Shown in pieces: positions 31,356 through 40,209 of a stretch of 64,000 nt of DNA. Each line of letters starts with the position of its first letter. The first letter of the stretch is position 1. The translations under genes and the position numbers were made by a program. The notes below the pieces were generated by a model. It did no database searches. It was not told the DNA's origin and was given only the letters and a program-made list of their open reading frames with translations. The stretch lies in contig NZ_OY776574.1 in NCBI RefSeq assembly GCF_963675815.1, positions 1,420,001 to 1,484,000 of the forward strand, read 5' to 3'. Source of the stretch: an uncultured Desulfuromusa sp. (GTDB lineage: Bacteria > Desulfobacterota > Desulfuromonadia > Desulfuromonadales > Geopsychrobacteraceae).

Positions 31356-32411
31356 ATGGACTTAATCGACAAATTAAATGAGCTTGCCACCAGAATACAC
31401 CGCCAAAAAGACACAGTTCTCACGGAAGAAGCTGCCAAAACAGCCTTTGTTTTGCCTTTCCTCCAGGCCCTTGGCTATGACGTATTCAACCCGTCCGAAG
31501 TCATACCTGAGCTCACAGCAGACCATGGGGTTAAAAAAGGAGAAAAGGTTGATTATGCCATCAGGCAAGGTGACAGGATAGTAATCCTGATCGAATGCAA
31601 AAGCATTGGCACAACATTATCCACTAAATGCGCAGGCCAGCTTTTCAGGTATTTTGCAGTAACCGAAGCTAAATTTGGTGTATTGACAGATGGTATCCGC
31701 TATATCTTTTTCAGCGACCTCGAAAATGAAAACAAAATGGATGACAGGCCATTTTTCGAATTTAACCTATTTCAATTTAATGAGAATCAGGTTGACGAGT
31801 TAAAGAAATTCACAAAATCTTCTTTTGACCTCGACACGATCATCAGCACAGCAAGCAACCTCAAATATCACAAAGCCCTACTCGCAGAAATTAAAACTGA
31901 ATTCGAATCACCAAGCGACGATCTTATCAGGATGCTTACCTCAAGGGTTTATCAAGGCCGCATTACTCAGCAAGTTCGCGACCAATTTGCAGACCTCTGT
32001 TACAAGGCCATGCGCGACTATGTTAGAGAGCAAGTTAATGACCGATTGAAGTCAGCTCTCGAAACTGAATCAATTGCAGAGGCTCCAATCGTTGAAAAAG
32101 CAGGAAAACCAGCATCTGATAATGAGATTGAAACAACCCCAGAAGAATGGGAAGCCTACAGGATCATTCAAGCCATCGGAGCGGAATTAGTAGAGACGGA
32201 AAAAATCACCATTCGCGATGCAAAAAGCTATTGCGCCATCCTTTTTGAAGACAACAATCGCCGGCCAATTTGCCGTCTCTATTTCGGAAAAACTAAAATA
32301 TCAGCTGGTATCTTTCTGCCAGAAGGGGAAGAGAATTGCCCCCTGGAAAAAGTTTCAACGCTCTATCAGCACAAAGATATGATCAAAGCAGCTATCCAGC
32401 AATACCTTTGA
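31356..32411 (+). CDS. HsdR N-terminal-type PD-(D/E)XK protein, stand-alone
   Basis: A 351-residue protein. Residues 20-150 are the type I restriction HsdR_N domain: AKTAFVLPFLQALGYDVFNP, VDYAIRQGDRIVILIECKS with the D...ExK nuclease core, and YFAVTEAKFGVLTDG. There is no helicase. The C-terminal third (CAILFEDNNRRPICRLYFGK, later LYQHKDMIKAAIQQ) is a small domain typical of this free-standing family. Position after the repressor suggests a lysogeny-expressed defence gene; activity is inferred. GGAGG precedes the ATG. Confidence 0.75.
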   Translation: MDLIDKLNELATRIHRQKDTVLTEEAAKTAFVLPFLQALGYDVFNPSEVIPELTADHGVKKGEKVDYAIRQGDRIVILIECKSIGTTLSTKCAGQLFRYFAVTEAKFGVLTDGIRYIFFSDLENENKMDDRPFFEFNLFQFNENQVDELKKFTKSSFDLDTIISTASNLKYHKALLAEIKTEFESPSDDLIRMLTSRVYQGRITQQVRDQFADLCYKAMRDYVREQVNDRLKSALETESIAEAPIVEKAGKPASDNEIETTPEEWEAYRIIQAIGAELVETEKITIRDAKSYCAILFEDNNRRPICRLYFGKTKISAGIFLPEGEENCPLEKVSTLYQHKDMIKAAIQQYL

Positions 32412-32477
32412 AATCACCAAGGCTACGATTGTTGGAATACGCAAAGAAAAATAATCATCACTAACGCGGGGGGACCA

Positions 32478-32990
32478 ATGCCAACAGACATCAACACCAC
32501 AAAAACCAGACTCCACCGGCTGCTGCAATCCGCAACACCCAACACAGAACCACCAAAAACAAACAAAACCATCCCAACCCTGCTCATCATCTGCCTGATC
32601 GGTACCATGCTGCCAATCCAGATCATGACAACCTTTTTTTCCTTGAGCTTCGCCACCATCGCTTTGTTGTCATTGGCACTATCCTGGACCAACCGGACAA
32701 AAATAGCCAAACGCACGGGAACACTCATACTCGCCCTGACTGCCGTCTCTGTCATGTCAGGCTGCAGCCCCGCGTTTACCTTCCTGCAGCCTCCGGAAAT
32801 GATCAATTTCGCCCACGAACACGATTTGGAATATCACAGTATGCGCAAGATTGGGATGTTTGGCCTTGAAGACGCCACCATTTCAGCTTGTCAGGCTGAA
32901 AGTAACATCAAAACCATTCTAGCCACACAAATCGACAAAGGTCACGGACTGATCAGCATCACTATCATTACAATTGCCGGTAAAGCATAG
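32478..32990 (+). CDS. Membrane/lipoprotein-like lysogeny protein, copy in element B
   Basis: A 170-residue near-copy of the protein at 27795-28316. The last 130 residues are almost identical in protein and DNA, whereas residues 12-30 have diverged and shortened. The same three hydrophobic segments and SVMSGCSPAF are kept, and the C-terminal domain is unchanged. The strong conservation in a decayed element suggests selection or recent exchange. Confidence 0.7.
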   Translation: MPTDINTTKTRLHRLLQSATPNTEPPKTNKTIPTLLIICLIGTMLPIQIMTTFFSLSFATIALLSLALSWTNRTKIAKRTGTLILALTAVSVMSGCSPAFTFLQPPEMINFAHEHDLEYHSMRKIGMFGLEDATISACQAESNIKTILATQIDKGHGLISITIITIAGKA

Positions 32991-33008
32991 ATCAAAAGGG
33001 GATAGAAT

Positions 33009-33446
33009 ATGAAACTTATCTATAACATCATTAACTATCGCGCCCAAAGTGGCGGACTGCTTGAGCTCAAAATACGTCTAACCAAAGCGGACTGGATTTT
33101 GATAAACCAGTTTAAAGCCAAACCTCTCTCCGTAATATGCAGCGTTACAGAATCCGATTTCATAGCTGATACAAGCGAAAATATCTCCATAGAAAAACCT
33201 CAGTTTGGAACTACCGACCTAACCTTTAATATTGGCTTAAATTTCAATGAAATCAAACAAGAAGAGACTGACTCATACTGGGAAAGTCCGGTCTTTAAAG
33301 TTGACCTTAACGTCCTTCAATCTCCACTTTCTAATATGCTTGAATACATCAGCCAACAGCTAACAGAACAAATGTTTGAGAAGAAAAGCTCCGTTCCACA
33401 AAACGATGGATCTTGCTGGGAAGAGGAACTTACAATCGAATTTTAA
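33009..33446 (+). CDS. Hypothetical protein of element B
   Basis: A 145-residue soluble protein (MKLIYNIINYRAQSGGLLEL, IKQEETDSYWESPVFKVDLN). No family is recognised. Together with the next gene it forms a pair between the duplicated membrane-protein gene and the conserved hairpin. Confidence 0.6.
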   Translation: MKLIYNIINYRAQSGGLLELKIRLTKADWILINQFKAKPLSVICSVTESDFIADTSENISIEKPQFGTTDLTFNIGLNFNEIKQEETDSYWESPVFKVDLNVLQSPLSNMLEYISQQLTEQMFEKKSSVPQNDGSCWEEELTIEF

Positions 33447-33472
33447 TATCTGACACGTTTGAAGGGGGAACC

Positions 33473-33925
33473 ATGGCAAGCAAAACAACCGAGTGCAAAG
33501 CCTGTAAAAAAGAAGTCTCTAAAACTGCAAAAACCTGTCCGCATTGCGGAGAAAAACGCCCTGGGACTAAACCTGGAGATACGGCCAAAGGATGTCTGGT
33601 CTTTTTAGTACTCGGTATCATCCTCGCCATCGGCTTGACTTTTTGCAGCGATGAAGATCCAGATAAAGATCGTTCGATAATGGCAGGAATCCAGTGTCAA
33701 CATGTTGTCAAAGGATACCTTAAATCACCAGCAACGGCAGACTTTCCTTTCGGACCTCCGGTTCAAAGGCTAAATAAGTCTGACTATCGCCTAGATTCTT
33801 ACGTTGACGCCCAAAACGGCTTTGGTGCAACAACCAGGACAACTTTCAGATGTGACATTCAATACAAAGGGGGGGATCCAGCAAACCTAGCTAGCTGGTC
33901 TGTATTAGCTATGGAGATTGATTAG
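33473..33925 (+). CDS. Zinc-ribbon membrane protein
   Basis: A 150-residue protein: N-terminal zinc ribbon (CKACKKEVSKTAKTCPHCGE), one transmembrane helix (CLVFLVLGIILAIGLTFC), and a C-terminal domain with KGYLKSPATADFP and FGATTRTTFRCDIQY. The ribbon-helix-domain build is shared by many small bacterial membrane proteins of unknown role. ATG 33473 has GGGGG before it; the frame upstream overlaps the previous gene. Confidence 0.7.
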   Translation: MASKTTECKACKKEVSKTAKTCPHCGEKRPGTKPGDTAKGCLVFLVLGIILAIGLTFCSDEDPDKDRSIMAGIQCQHVVKGYLKSPATADFPFGPPVQRLNKSDYRLDSYVDAQNGFGATTRTTFRCDIQYKGGDPANLASWSVLAMEID

Positions 33926-33928
33926 TTT

Positions 33929-33996
33929 ACCAGTTGCCCAACCGGAAGACCCGAGCCACCGCCCCCTCCGGCAACGGTGATCTGGTTGGGCTTTTA
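33929..33996 (+). terminator. Conserved hairpin, copy in element B
   Basis: GCCCAACC (33936-33943) pairs with GGTTGGGC (33984-33991), followed by TTTTAA. About 62 bases agree with the copy at 29053-29121, including the loop apart from a 1-2 base gap. Here it stands after the zinc-ribbon gene and before the toxin-antitoxin operon. Confidence 0.6.
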
Positions 33997-34114
33997 AACA
34001 ACGGAGTAGCACATACCTATTGAAGGAAAAAATTTCGAGCTAGTCTATATACTGTGTGTAATCTTATGGCAAATACCACATGTTGATGGCATCAAAAAAA
34101 TCACATCTGGCGTG

Positions 34115-34140
34115 TTGACAGCTGTTAACCCATAGGTTAA
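34115..34140 (+). promoter_or_regulatory. Promoter and palindromic operator of the TAC operon
   Basis: TTGACA (34115-34120) is followed by TTAACC-CATA-GGTTAA (34125-34140), a perfect six-base palindrome just before the toxin ATG. Antitoxins of this type repress their own operon through such sites. The short distance to the ATG suggests a very short leader. Confidence 0.55.
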
Positions 34141-34142
34141 AA

Positions 34143-34559
34143 ATGAACATAGCAAAGATTGAAACTTACCCAAGAGAACGATTTCATATTTTCGCATATT
34201 GCGACAATGAGGGGTACTCTGAAATCGACAGACTTGTCGAAGAGTGTGACAACAGCCAGTCAAAATCCATTGAAAAGTTAGCAGCAACAATAGAAAGAGT
34301 AGCGCTCCATGGACCCAAGAGTATTGCAGGCCCTCGCTGCCATCAAATAGATGGGGAAATCTTTCAGATTAGGGCCGATCACCTTCGTGTTTTTTGGTTT
34401 TATGACGAAGGGAATATCATTATTTGCACTCATGGGTTTATAAAGAGATGCAAAAAAACTCCGAAAAATGAGATAAAGAAGGCCAACAGGATCATGAGAA
34501 AATACTTCGAGAGTAAGAAACGTGGAACCCTCGAAGTAAAGGAGGAGAGAGATGAGTAA
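34143..34559 (+). CDS. RelE/HigB-like toxin
   Basis: A 138-residue protein of Gp49/HigB form: FQIRADHLRVFWFYDEGNII then THGFIKRCKKTPKNEIKKAN, the usual R-x-x-x-R-F-Y core and K-rich end. The family cleaves mRNA on ribosomes. It overlaps the antitoxin gene by eight bases, toxin first, as in higBA operons. The N-terminal 70 residues are longer than in the smallest RelE proteins. Confidence 0.82.
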   Translation: MNIAKIETYPRERFHIFAYCDNEGYSEIDRLVEECDNSQSKSIEKLAATIERVALHGPKSIAGPRCHQIDGEIFQIRADHLRVFWFYDEGNIIICTHGFIKRCKKTPKNEIKKANRIMRKYFESKKRGTLEVKEERDE

Positions 34560-34947
34560 GGGGGCATTTAAGTCTTTTATTAAAGACGCAAAAAACAGAG
34601 ACAGTTACTGGGTGGAAAACGCAATCCTCGAGTTCACAAGTGAACTTTACAAACTCATGCAAGAGAATGGGGTCACCAAAACAGAAATGGCCAACACTAT
34701 TGGGACCAGTCCCGCCTATATCACCAAAATTTTCAGGGGTAATGCCAACTTTACCATCGAAAGCATGGTGAAACTAACAAGGGCATTGGATGGAAAGCTG
34801 AGCATCCACGTATCACACAAAGATAGCAGAGTTGTTTGGCGCGACAGTATTGATGGTAATAAATCCCGGAGAGAGGAAGCAAAAACTTGGGCAACGGTAG
34901 CCTCAACGGTTGGAACTCGTAATAAAAAGGTGACAGCACATGGCTAA
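34552..34947 (+). CDS. XRE antitoxin (HigA-like)
   Basis: A 131-residue protein with a helix-turn-helix at about 40-95 (VTKTEMANTIGTSPAYITKI then FTIESMVKLTRALDGKLSIH). It binds the toxin and the operator. The C-terminal 40 residues (KSRREEAKTWATVASTVGTR) form a polar tail; in chaperone-dependent systems such a tail is the chaperone addiction region. It overlaps the SecB-like gene by eight bases. AGGAGAG precedes the ATG. Confidence 0.82.
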   Translation: MSKGAFKSFIKDAKNRDSYWVENAILEFTSELYKLMQENGVTKTEMANTIGTSPAYITKIFRGNANFTIESMVKLTRALDGKLSIHVSHKDSRVVWRDSIDGNKSRREEAKTWATVASTVGTRNKKVTAHG

Positions 34948-35380
34948 AAGCTTAATAGAGCTAAAAAGTTATTTCTTTCCGATCGTCGACATTAAAGCAA
35001 ACCCAAAGCACAACCCCGAGGATGAAATTGATATCACACTTGACATAGATTCAGCGGTACTGAAACCTGATGAAAGATACAATTATTATCAGCTTCTTAC
35101 TGATATAAAAGTAAGTGAAGAAGATTCTAAAAATGAGCCCTATCTATATCATGTACAAACCGTTGGCTTTTTTAGTCTCAACGATGATCTGCCCAAAAAC
35201 GAATTGAAAGAATTATTACACAACAGAGGGATAGAAAGCCTTAATTCCGCCACAAGAGAACTTATTTTGATGATCACTGGTCGTGGTCCATGGGGTGCAA
35301 TAGGACTACCGATACATGATCCAAGCGAAATAGAATTGCGAGAGATAGACATAAACCAAGAGCCTAACCTAGAAGGATAG
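34940..35380 (+). CDS. SecB-like chaperone of a toxin-antitoxin-chaperone operon
   Basis: A 146-residue protein: EDEIDITLDIDSAVL, YLYHVQTVGFFSLND, LNSATRELILMITGRGPWGA, IGLPIHDP. The order of a long beta strand, a V..GfF.l strand, and an xxRElI..iTgRGpwg...LP end is that of SecB-fold proteins. Linked to higBA with eight-base overlaps it fits a TAC system, in which the chaperone protects the antitoxin. The call is by pattern; no structure is seen. Confidence 0.7.
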   Translation: MAKSLIELKSYFFPIVDIKANPKHNPEDEIDITLDIDSAVLKPDERYNYYQLLTDIKVSEEDSKNEPYLYHVQTVGFFSLNDDLPKNELKELLHNRGIESLNSATRELILMITGRGPWGAIGLPIHDPSEIELREIDINQEPNLEG

Positions 35381-35403
35381 GATGAACTGCGCAACTTACA
35401 ATT

Positions 35404-36436
35404 ATGGCAATCAGAAAACATCCGACAAAAGGTGCCGGCTGGTGGCAAATTCACATCAGCAATGGACGTAAAAAGAAACAAGACACCTACACTTATGAAG
35501 GGAGCGAAGCTGAAGCCCGAGCGTTTGAATCTGAGTTGCGCGGCATTCCAACAGAAGCCAGCGATCAGCGCCTCCTTGATGTGATCGGGAGGTTTTTGGA
35601 CTGGTATCATGTCAACCGAGCAGCACGATCAGTCAAAGACTGCGAAGCAACCCTCCCGCGGATCATCACCAGAATCGGCAACAAACACCTTAGCCTACTG
35701 CGTCAAGCCGACTACAATCTCTATAAACAAAAACGGCAGAATGACGGAGTTAGCAAAAGAACCGTCAATATTGAACTCACCTACCTGCGAGCTCTGCTGC
35801 GATTTGCGGAAGATGAGCTCAAGATCCCCGTTGGTGAATATCCCAAGCTCTACACCAAAAAGCAGACCGCGCCACCGGCAAAAACACCCTCACCCCATAC
35901 GAAACCGCCCAGCTCCTGGAACAACTCCATGGAGACAAAAAAACCATTGCCATGCTCTATTCCTGATGTGGTTTGCGGCACAATGAAGCCAAACGTGAGA
36001 ACGTTGACCTCGGATCCGGACTGATCCATATTGTTGCAGGAAAGGGCAGGGTTGTGCCAATTGTTCGAGAAGAACTAAAGTAGCACCTAGTATTCGACTG
36101 TAAACGCAAGCAAAACACGGACTATTTGTTTATTAATAAAAAGACGGGACAATGCTGCCTGAGCATAAAAAATCCCTCAAAGCTGTGAGCCACTCTAGAG
36201 CAACGGCCGCTCTGCAAGCCGGTATGGATTTATGTGCCCTGTAAGAATTTCTTGGTCATAGTGACATTAGAATGACAGAAATTTATACTCACATGAGCGC
36301 AGATATGCTAAAAACAGAGGCAGAAAAAATTGATGCCCTGCATAAAGCTATTAAACAAAAGATGTCTGAAATGCCTGAACGAACAAAAAGAAATAAAGCT
36401 AAAGTAATTCAAATAGATAGAAAGCCCCCGTCCTAA
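35404..36436 (+). pseudogene. Frameshifted integrase of element B
   Basis: The first 162 codons are almost the same as the integrase of A. At about 35887 a base is missing (ACACCCTCACC instead of ACACCACTCAC), so the frame leaves the catalytic domain. Downstream DNA remains alignable (GAATTTCTTGGTCATAGTGA, ATTTATACTCACATGAG) but has deletions, a lost arginine region and a stop in the LQEFLGH part. The final codons CCGTCCTAA meet the att site as in A. Element B cannot excise by its own enzyme. Confidence 0.9.
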
Positions 36437-36482
<46 letters not shown>

Positions 36483-36489
36483 CTTTCAA

Positions 36490-36521
36490 AGCACTTAGGG
36501 TGATCCTCTAGGTGCTTTTTT
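36490..36521 (+). terminator. Host terminator of the tRNA-Pro gene
   Basis: AGCACTTAG (36490-36498) pairs with CTAGGTGCT (36508-36516) with one G-U, then TTTTTT. It is probably the original terminator of the tRNA gene, left on the chromosome side. It is related to but not the same as the copy at 30283. Confidence 0.75.
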
Positions 36522-36539
36522 ACTGCAGAATAGAATCCT

Positions 36540-37304
36540 ATGGAAATTGAACTTTGGCAGTATTTTGCGGTCTTCATCTTAATAGGCTTTGCCGGTTTTA
36601 TTGACTCTATCGCCGGAGGTGGGGGGCTGATCTCGGTGCCAACCTATCTGGCTCTGGGGGTTCCCACTGAACTGATTCTGGGTACCAATAAATGTGTCAG
36701 TTCTTCAGGAACAACCTTCGCTGTCTTTCGCTATATCAGAAGCGGGTCGATTCTCTGGCAAACTGTTATTTATGCAATTATTGCCGCCCTGGTGGGGTCG
36801 GCTCTGGGGGCCTCCCTCTCGACTTACCTCTCCCGCAACATTATTTTCACCCTGTTGCTGGTCATCATTCCATTCCTGTTTTATCTGCAAGCCCGACATA
36901 TGGGAGTCCAAAGAATAAAGAGAGAACTGACGCGCCAACAGGTTGCCGTCCGCTCTTCCCTGGCCGGTTTTTTTATCGGTGGCTATGATGGTCTCTTTGG
37001 TCCGGGAACAGGCACTTTTTTGTTGTTGGCGTTTATGTTCTTTCTGCATATGAGCACAAAGGAGGCGAGTGCCAACGCCAGAATCGTCAATTATGCTTCC
37101 AACGTTTCAGCTTTTATCTATTTTCTCTATCAGGGGCGAATTTTCTGGCCGATTGCTTTAGTTGCCATAGCTGGTGCTATCTGCGGTAACTGGCTGGGAA
37201 GTGGTTTGGTCATCAATAATGCGGACAAGGTGGTGGTGCCGGTATTCCGTTTTGTTCTGGCGTTGCTGATGCTGAAGTGTGGCTATGATTTGTTTTTAGT
37301 CTGA
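36540..37304 (+). CDS. TSUP-family permease (TauE/SafE)
   Basis: A 254-residue inner-membrane protein with eight hydrophobic segments. The internal repeat FIDSIAGGGGLISVPTYLAL and GGYDGLFGPGTGTFLLLAF is characteristic of TauE/SafE transporters, which export or import small sulfur-containing or organic anions. The substrate cannot be told. It is the first host gene right of the island. Confidence 0.85.
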   Translation: MEIELWQYFAVFILIGFAGFIDSIAGGGGLISVPTYLALGVPTELILGTNKCVSSSGTTFAVFRYIRSGSILWQTVIYAIIAALVGSALGASLSTYLSRNIIFTLLLVIIPFLFYLQARHMGVQRIKRELTRQQVAVRSSLAGFFIGGYDGLFGPGTGTFLLLAFMFFLHMSTKEASANARIVNYASNVSAFIYFLYQGRIFWPIALVAIAGAICGNWLGSGLVINNADKVVVPVFRFVLALLMLKCGYDLFLV

Positions 37305-37313
37305 TTTTCCTCT

Positions 37314-38999
37314 TTATTGATTTACAACCTCCATCTTGCTCAGTTTCTTGCCAAGCACGGCGGCGAGAATAACCAGTGCCGAAGAAATAAAAATCATAAT
37401 GATTCCAAGAGCAGATAACGGTCCCCAGAGCCCATCTTCCGCAAAGTGAAGGATCTGAACAGCCAGAACTTCAGTTCCCGGACGGGAAAGGACAACAGAA
37501 AGGGTCAGTTCGCGCAGGAACATACTTGCCATCAATATCCAGCCGGAGACGATACCGGGAATCAAAAGGGGGATGACAATCCGGCGCATGGTGTAGAAAG
37601 GAGAAGCTCCACAGACTCGGGAGGATTCCTCTAAATGGCTATGAATCTGGACGAAAGCACTTGAAATCGGTCGAATTCCATAGGGTAAATAGGTGGCAAT
37701 GTAGCCGATCAGCAAAGCCGTGATTGTGCCGTAAATAGGAGTGCGGACAAAAAACCACATAAACCCGACACCGATAACAATACCGGGGAAAGAAAATGAC
37801 AGGAAGCTGAGCGATTCGAGAATCCCCGATGCTGCCGAGCGGATCTTGACGATCACATAGGAGACAAAGATAGACAAGGTTGTGCCAACTGTTGCTCCAA
37901 CCACACCGAGAAATAGACTGTTTTTCAGTGACAGAAGTGAAATTGGATCCCTGAGGACTTCAGACCAGTTATCCCAGGACATCATTGAAAAGGCTTTGGC
38001 GCTCGGAACCATGGAGTAGGGGAGCATGGACGTATAAAAAAGAACGAGAACCGGAAGTAGAATCAGGATAAAAGAAAGGAATCCGACGATCACAAACAGG
38101 GGATACTTGCCGTTTTTTAGCTGAATCATGGTTGGTTTGAATCCCCGACTGGAAATGGTGACAAACTTTCCACTTTCGGATGTCAGGTAGCGATAGATAT
38201 AAATCAAGGTGATTGATGCTGCTAAAGCACTCATACCGATCGCTGCAGCTTTGCCGAAATCAGCTGCAAATCCGGTCGCGATATTACGGTAGATATGGGT
38301 TGATAGCACATAGATACGGCCGGGCATCCCGATGACTGATGGTACAGCAAAAGAAGCGAGGCTTCTGACGATAACCAGAATTGCCGAGGCTAAAATTGCC
38401 GGACGGAGTACCGGGAGGGTTACCTTCATCAAAGTGCGCAGGTTGGAAGCTCCGCAAACCTTGGACGATTCTTCCAGCGAAACATCAAATGCACTCATTG
38501 CCGGAGCAATAATGAGGTAGGCAATCGGCAGGTCCAACAACCCCTCTACAAGAATCATCCCCGGCAAGGTATAAATATCAAAGAGCGACTCTTTAAGGCC
38601 AAACAGATCCATCAGCAGCCGGTTCAGAGTTCCGTTGCTGGGATTGAGTAATAACACCCAGCTGACGGAAAACAGGATGTGTGGAATCATCATCGGAACA
38701 ATGGCGATGACTTTGAAGATAAATTTAAATGGCAGGTCGGTTCTGGTGTTGACATAAGCTAGAAACAGCGCCAGTAGGGTGGCAACCAAAGCAGATCCAA
38801 CAGTAAAAAAAACCGTATTCCACAAAATAGCCGCAAAGTCCGGATCGGTATAAGCTTCGATATATTTAATGGTTGTAAACCGGCCAAACGTGACAAAGTC
38901 TTCTGAGAAGCTGCCCAGTAGCAGCATAATGACCGGGCAGAGGGTCAGGAAACCAACGATGACAATCAGGGTGGTGGTCAGAGTCGGTTTTTTAAACAT
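37314..38999 (-). CDS. ABC transporter permease, fused two-domain iron type
   Basis: About 561 residues with two copies of a six-helix permease domain. Each has an EAA loop: EESSKVCGASNLRTLMKVTL and EESSRVCGASPFYTMRRIVI, contacting the ATPase. The fused design is that of SfuB/FbpB-type Fe(III) or related importers. ATG 38999 is preferred (AGGTG before it). It closes the operon starting at 41187. Confidence 0.88.
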   Translation of the reverse strand: MFKKPTLTTTLIVIVGFLTLCPVIMLLLGSFSEDFVTFGRFTTIKYIEAYTDPDFAAILWNTVFFTVGSALVATLLALFLAYVNTRTDLPFKFIFKVIAIVPMMIPHILFSVSWVLLLNPSNGTLNRLLMDLFGLKESLFDIYTLPGMILVEGLLDLPIAYLIIAPAMSAFDVSLEESSKVCGASNLRTLMKVTLPVLRPAILASAILVIVRSLASFAVPSVIGMPGRIYVLSTHIYRNIATGFAADFGKAAAIGMSALAASITLIYIYRYLTSESGKFVTISSRGFKPTMIQLKNGKYPLFVIVGFLSFILILLPVLVLFYTSMLPYSMVPSAKAFSMMSWDNWSEVLRDPISLLSLKNSLFLGVVGATVGTTLSIFVSYVIVKIRSAASGILESLSFLSFSFPGIVIGVGFMWFFVRTPIYGTITALLIGYIATYLPYGIRPISSAFVQIHSHLEESSRVCGASPFYTMRRIVIPLLIPGIVSGWILMASMFLRELTLSVVLSRPGTEVLAVQILHFAEDGLWGPLSALGIIMIFISSALVILAAVLGKKLSKMEVVNQ

Positions 39000-39035
39000 A
39001 GTTGCACCTATCAAAAAAGAACAAGATTGCCTCGT

Positions 39036-40124
39036 CTATGCCGAAAGAAGAAAACAGTGATCAGGATCGAAAGATATGGATATTTTGTCTCCTTCAACAA
39101 TGTTTGCAGTCGGTTCAATGGTCGTTGTCAGCAGGGTTTCTCCGATACGGATTTCACCTTCATAGGCCTCACCAACAAATATCAGTGATTCCATCTGGCC
39201 ACTGAAAATATTTTGACCTTTTTTGCCCTCTTCCGGGGCGAGCCGGATAAATTCAGGTCGAACGCAGAGCATGGCACTTTGGCCGACAGAAATTTTTTGG
39301 CTGTTAAGCGCAAGGATAGAGCCGATTTCTGAAGCAAAAACAGCATGCTCCCCTTCCTGTTTTTCTACTTTTCCGTTGATCAGGTTTGCCCGCCCAATAA
39401 AGTCAGCAACAAATTTGTCATCTGAGTTAAAATAGATTTTTTTGGGATCACCGATTTCGATGATTTTTCCTGCACGCATAACCGCTATCAGATCAGAAAG
39501 AGCCAATGCCTCAATGCGATCGTGAGTGACATAAATCGCGGTAATCTTCAATTCCGTGAGAAAGCTGCGGAGTTCTTTACGCGTCTCTTCACGAAGTTTA
39601 GCATCAAGGTTGCTCAGTGGTTCATCAAACAGGATCACTTTCGGTTCGGCAACCAAAGCGCGAGCCAACGCAACTCGTTGCTGCTGTCCACCGCTCAATT
39701 TTGTTGCCGGTCGATTTTCAAAACCGTCCAATTGGACAAACTTGAGGGCTTTTGCCACCTGCAGGCGTATTTTATCCTTAGGTGTTTTGCCGGTTTGCAG
39801 GGGATAGGCCACATTGTCAAAAACATTCATGTGTGGCCAGATTGCATAGGTTTGAAAAACCATTCCAAGGCCTCTATTTTCAGGTGGAACAAAAATACCT
39901 TTTTCTTTCGACCAGACGAGATCATCACCGATGTAAATTTCACCACCATCCGGTGTTTCCAGGCCCACAATACAGCGAAGCAGAGTTGTTTTTCCGCACC
40001 CACTTGGCCCCAGAAGGGTAAATATTTTATTTGCAGGGATGGTGAGATCGACATGATCCAGAGCTTTGATCTGTTTTCCTTCGGAATAGTAGGTTCGTGT
40101 CAGACCCTTAATTCGGATTTCCAT
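39036..40124 (-). CDS. ABC transporter ATP-binding protein (iron/polyamine type)
   Basis: A 362-residue ATPase: Walker A GPSGCGKTT, Q-loop, signature LSGGQQQR, Walker B VILFDEPLSNLD, switch histidine in VTHDR. The C-terminal TOBE domain (LCVRPEFIRLAPEE) is typical for FbpC/PotA-like proteins. It energises the permease next to it. Start ATG at 40124. Confidence 0.92.
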   Translation of the reverse strand: MEIRIKGLTRTYYSEGKQIKALDHVDLTIPANKIFTLLGPSGCGKTTLLRCIVGLETPDGGEIYIGDDLVWSKEKGIFVPPENRGLGMVFQTYAIWPHMNVFDNVAYPLQTGKTPKDKIRLQVAKALKFVQLDGFENRPATKLSGGQQQRVALARALVAEPKVILFDEPLSNLDAKLREETRKELRSFLTELKITAIYVTHDRIEALALSDLIAVMRAGKIIEIGDPKKIYFNSDDKFVADFIGRANLINGKVEKQEGEHAVFASEIGSILALNSQKISVGQSAMLCVRPEFIRLAPEEGKKGQNIFSGQMESLIFVGEAYEGEIRIGETLLTTTIEPTANIVEGDKISISFDPDHCFLLSA

Positions 40125-40209
40125 AAGACCTCAAAAAATGATAGTAGCCAGGGATCAAAGTCGGAGCGGCCTCGTTCTGTGGCTACTCCGACTTTGCAGA
40201 AACCAGAAA

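Noticed and set aside
32120..32135. ATTGAAAC resembling a CRISPR repeat end (also near 34157)
   Set aside because: Only eight or nine bases match, both lie inside real genes, and there is no stem before them.
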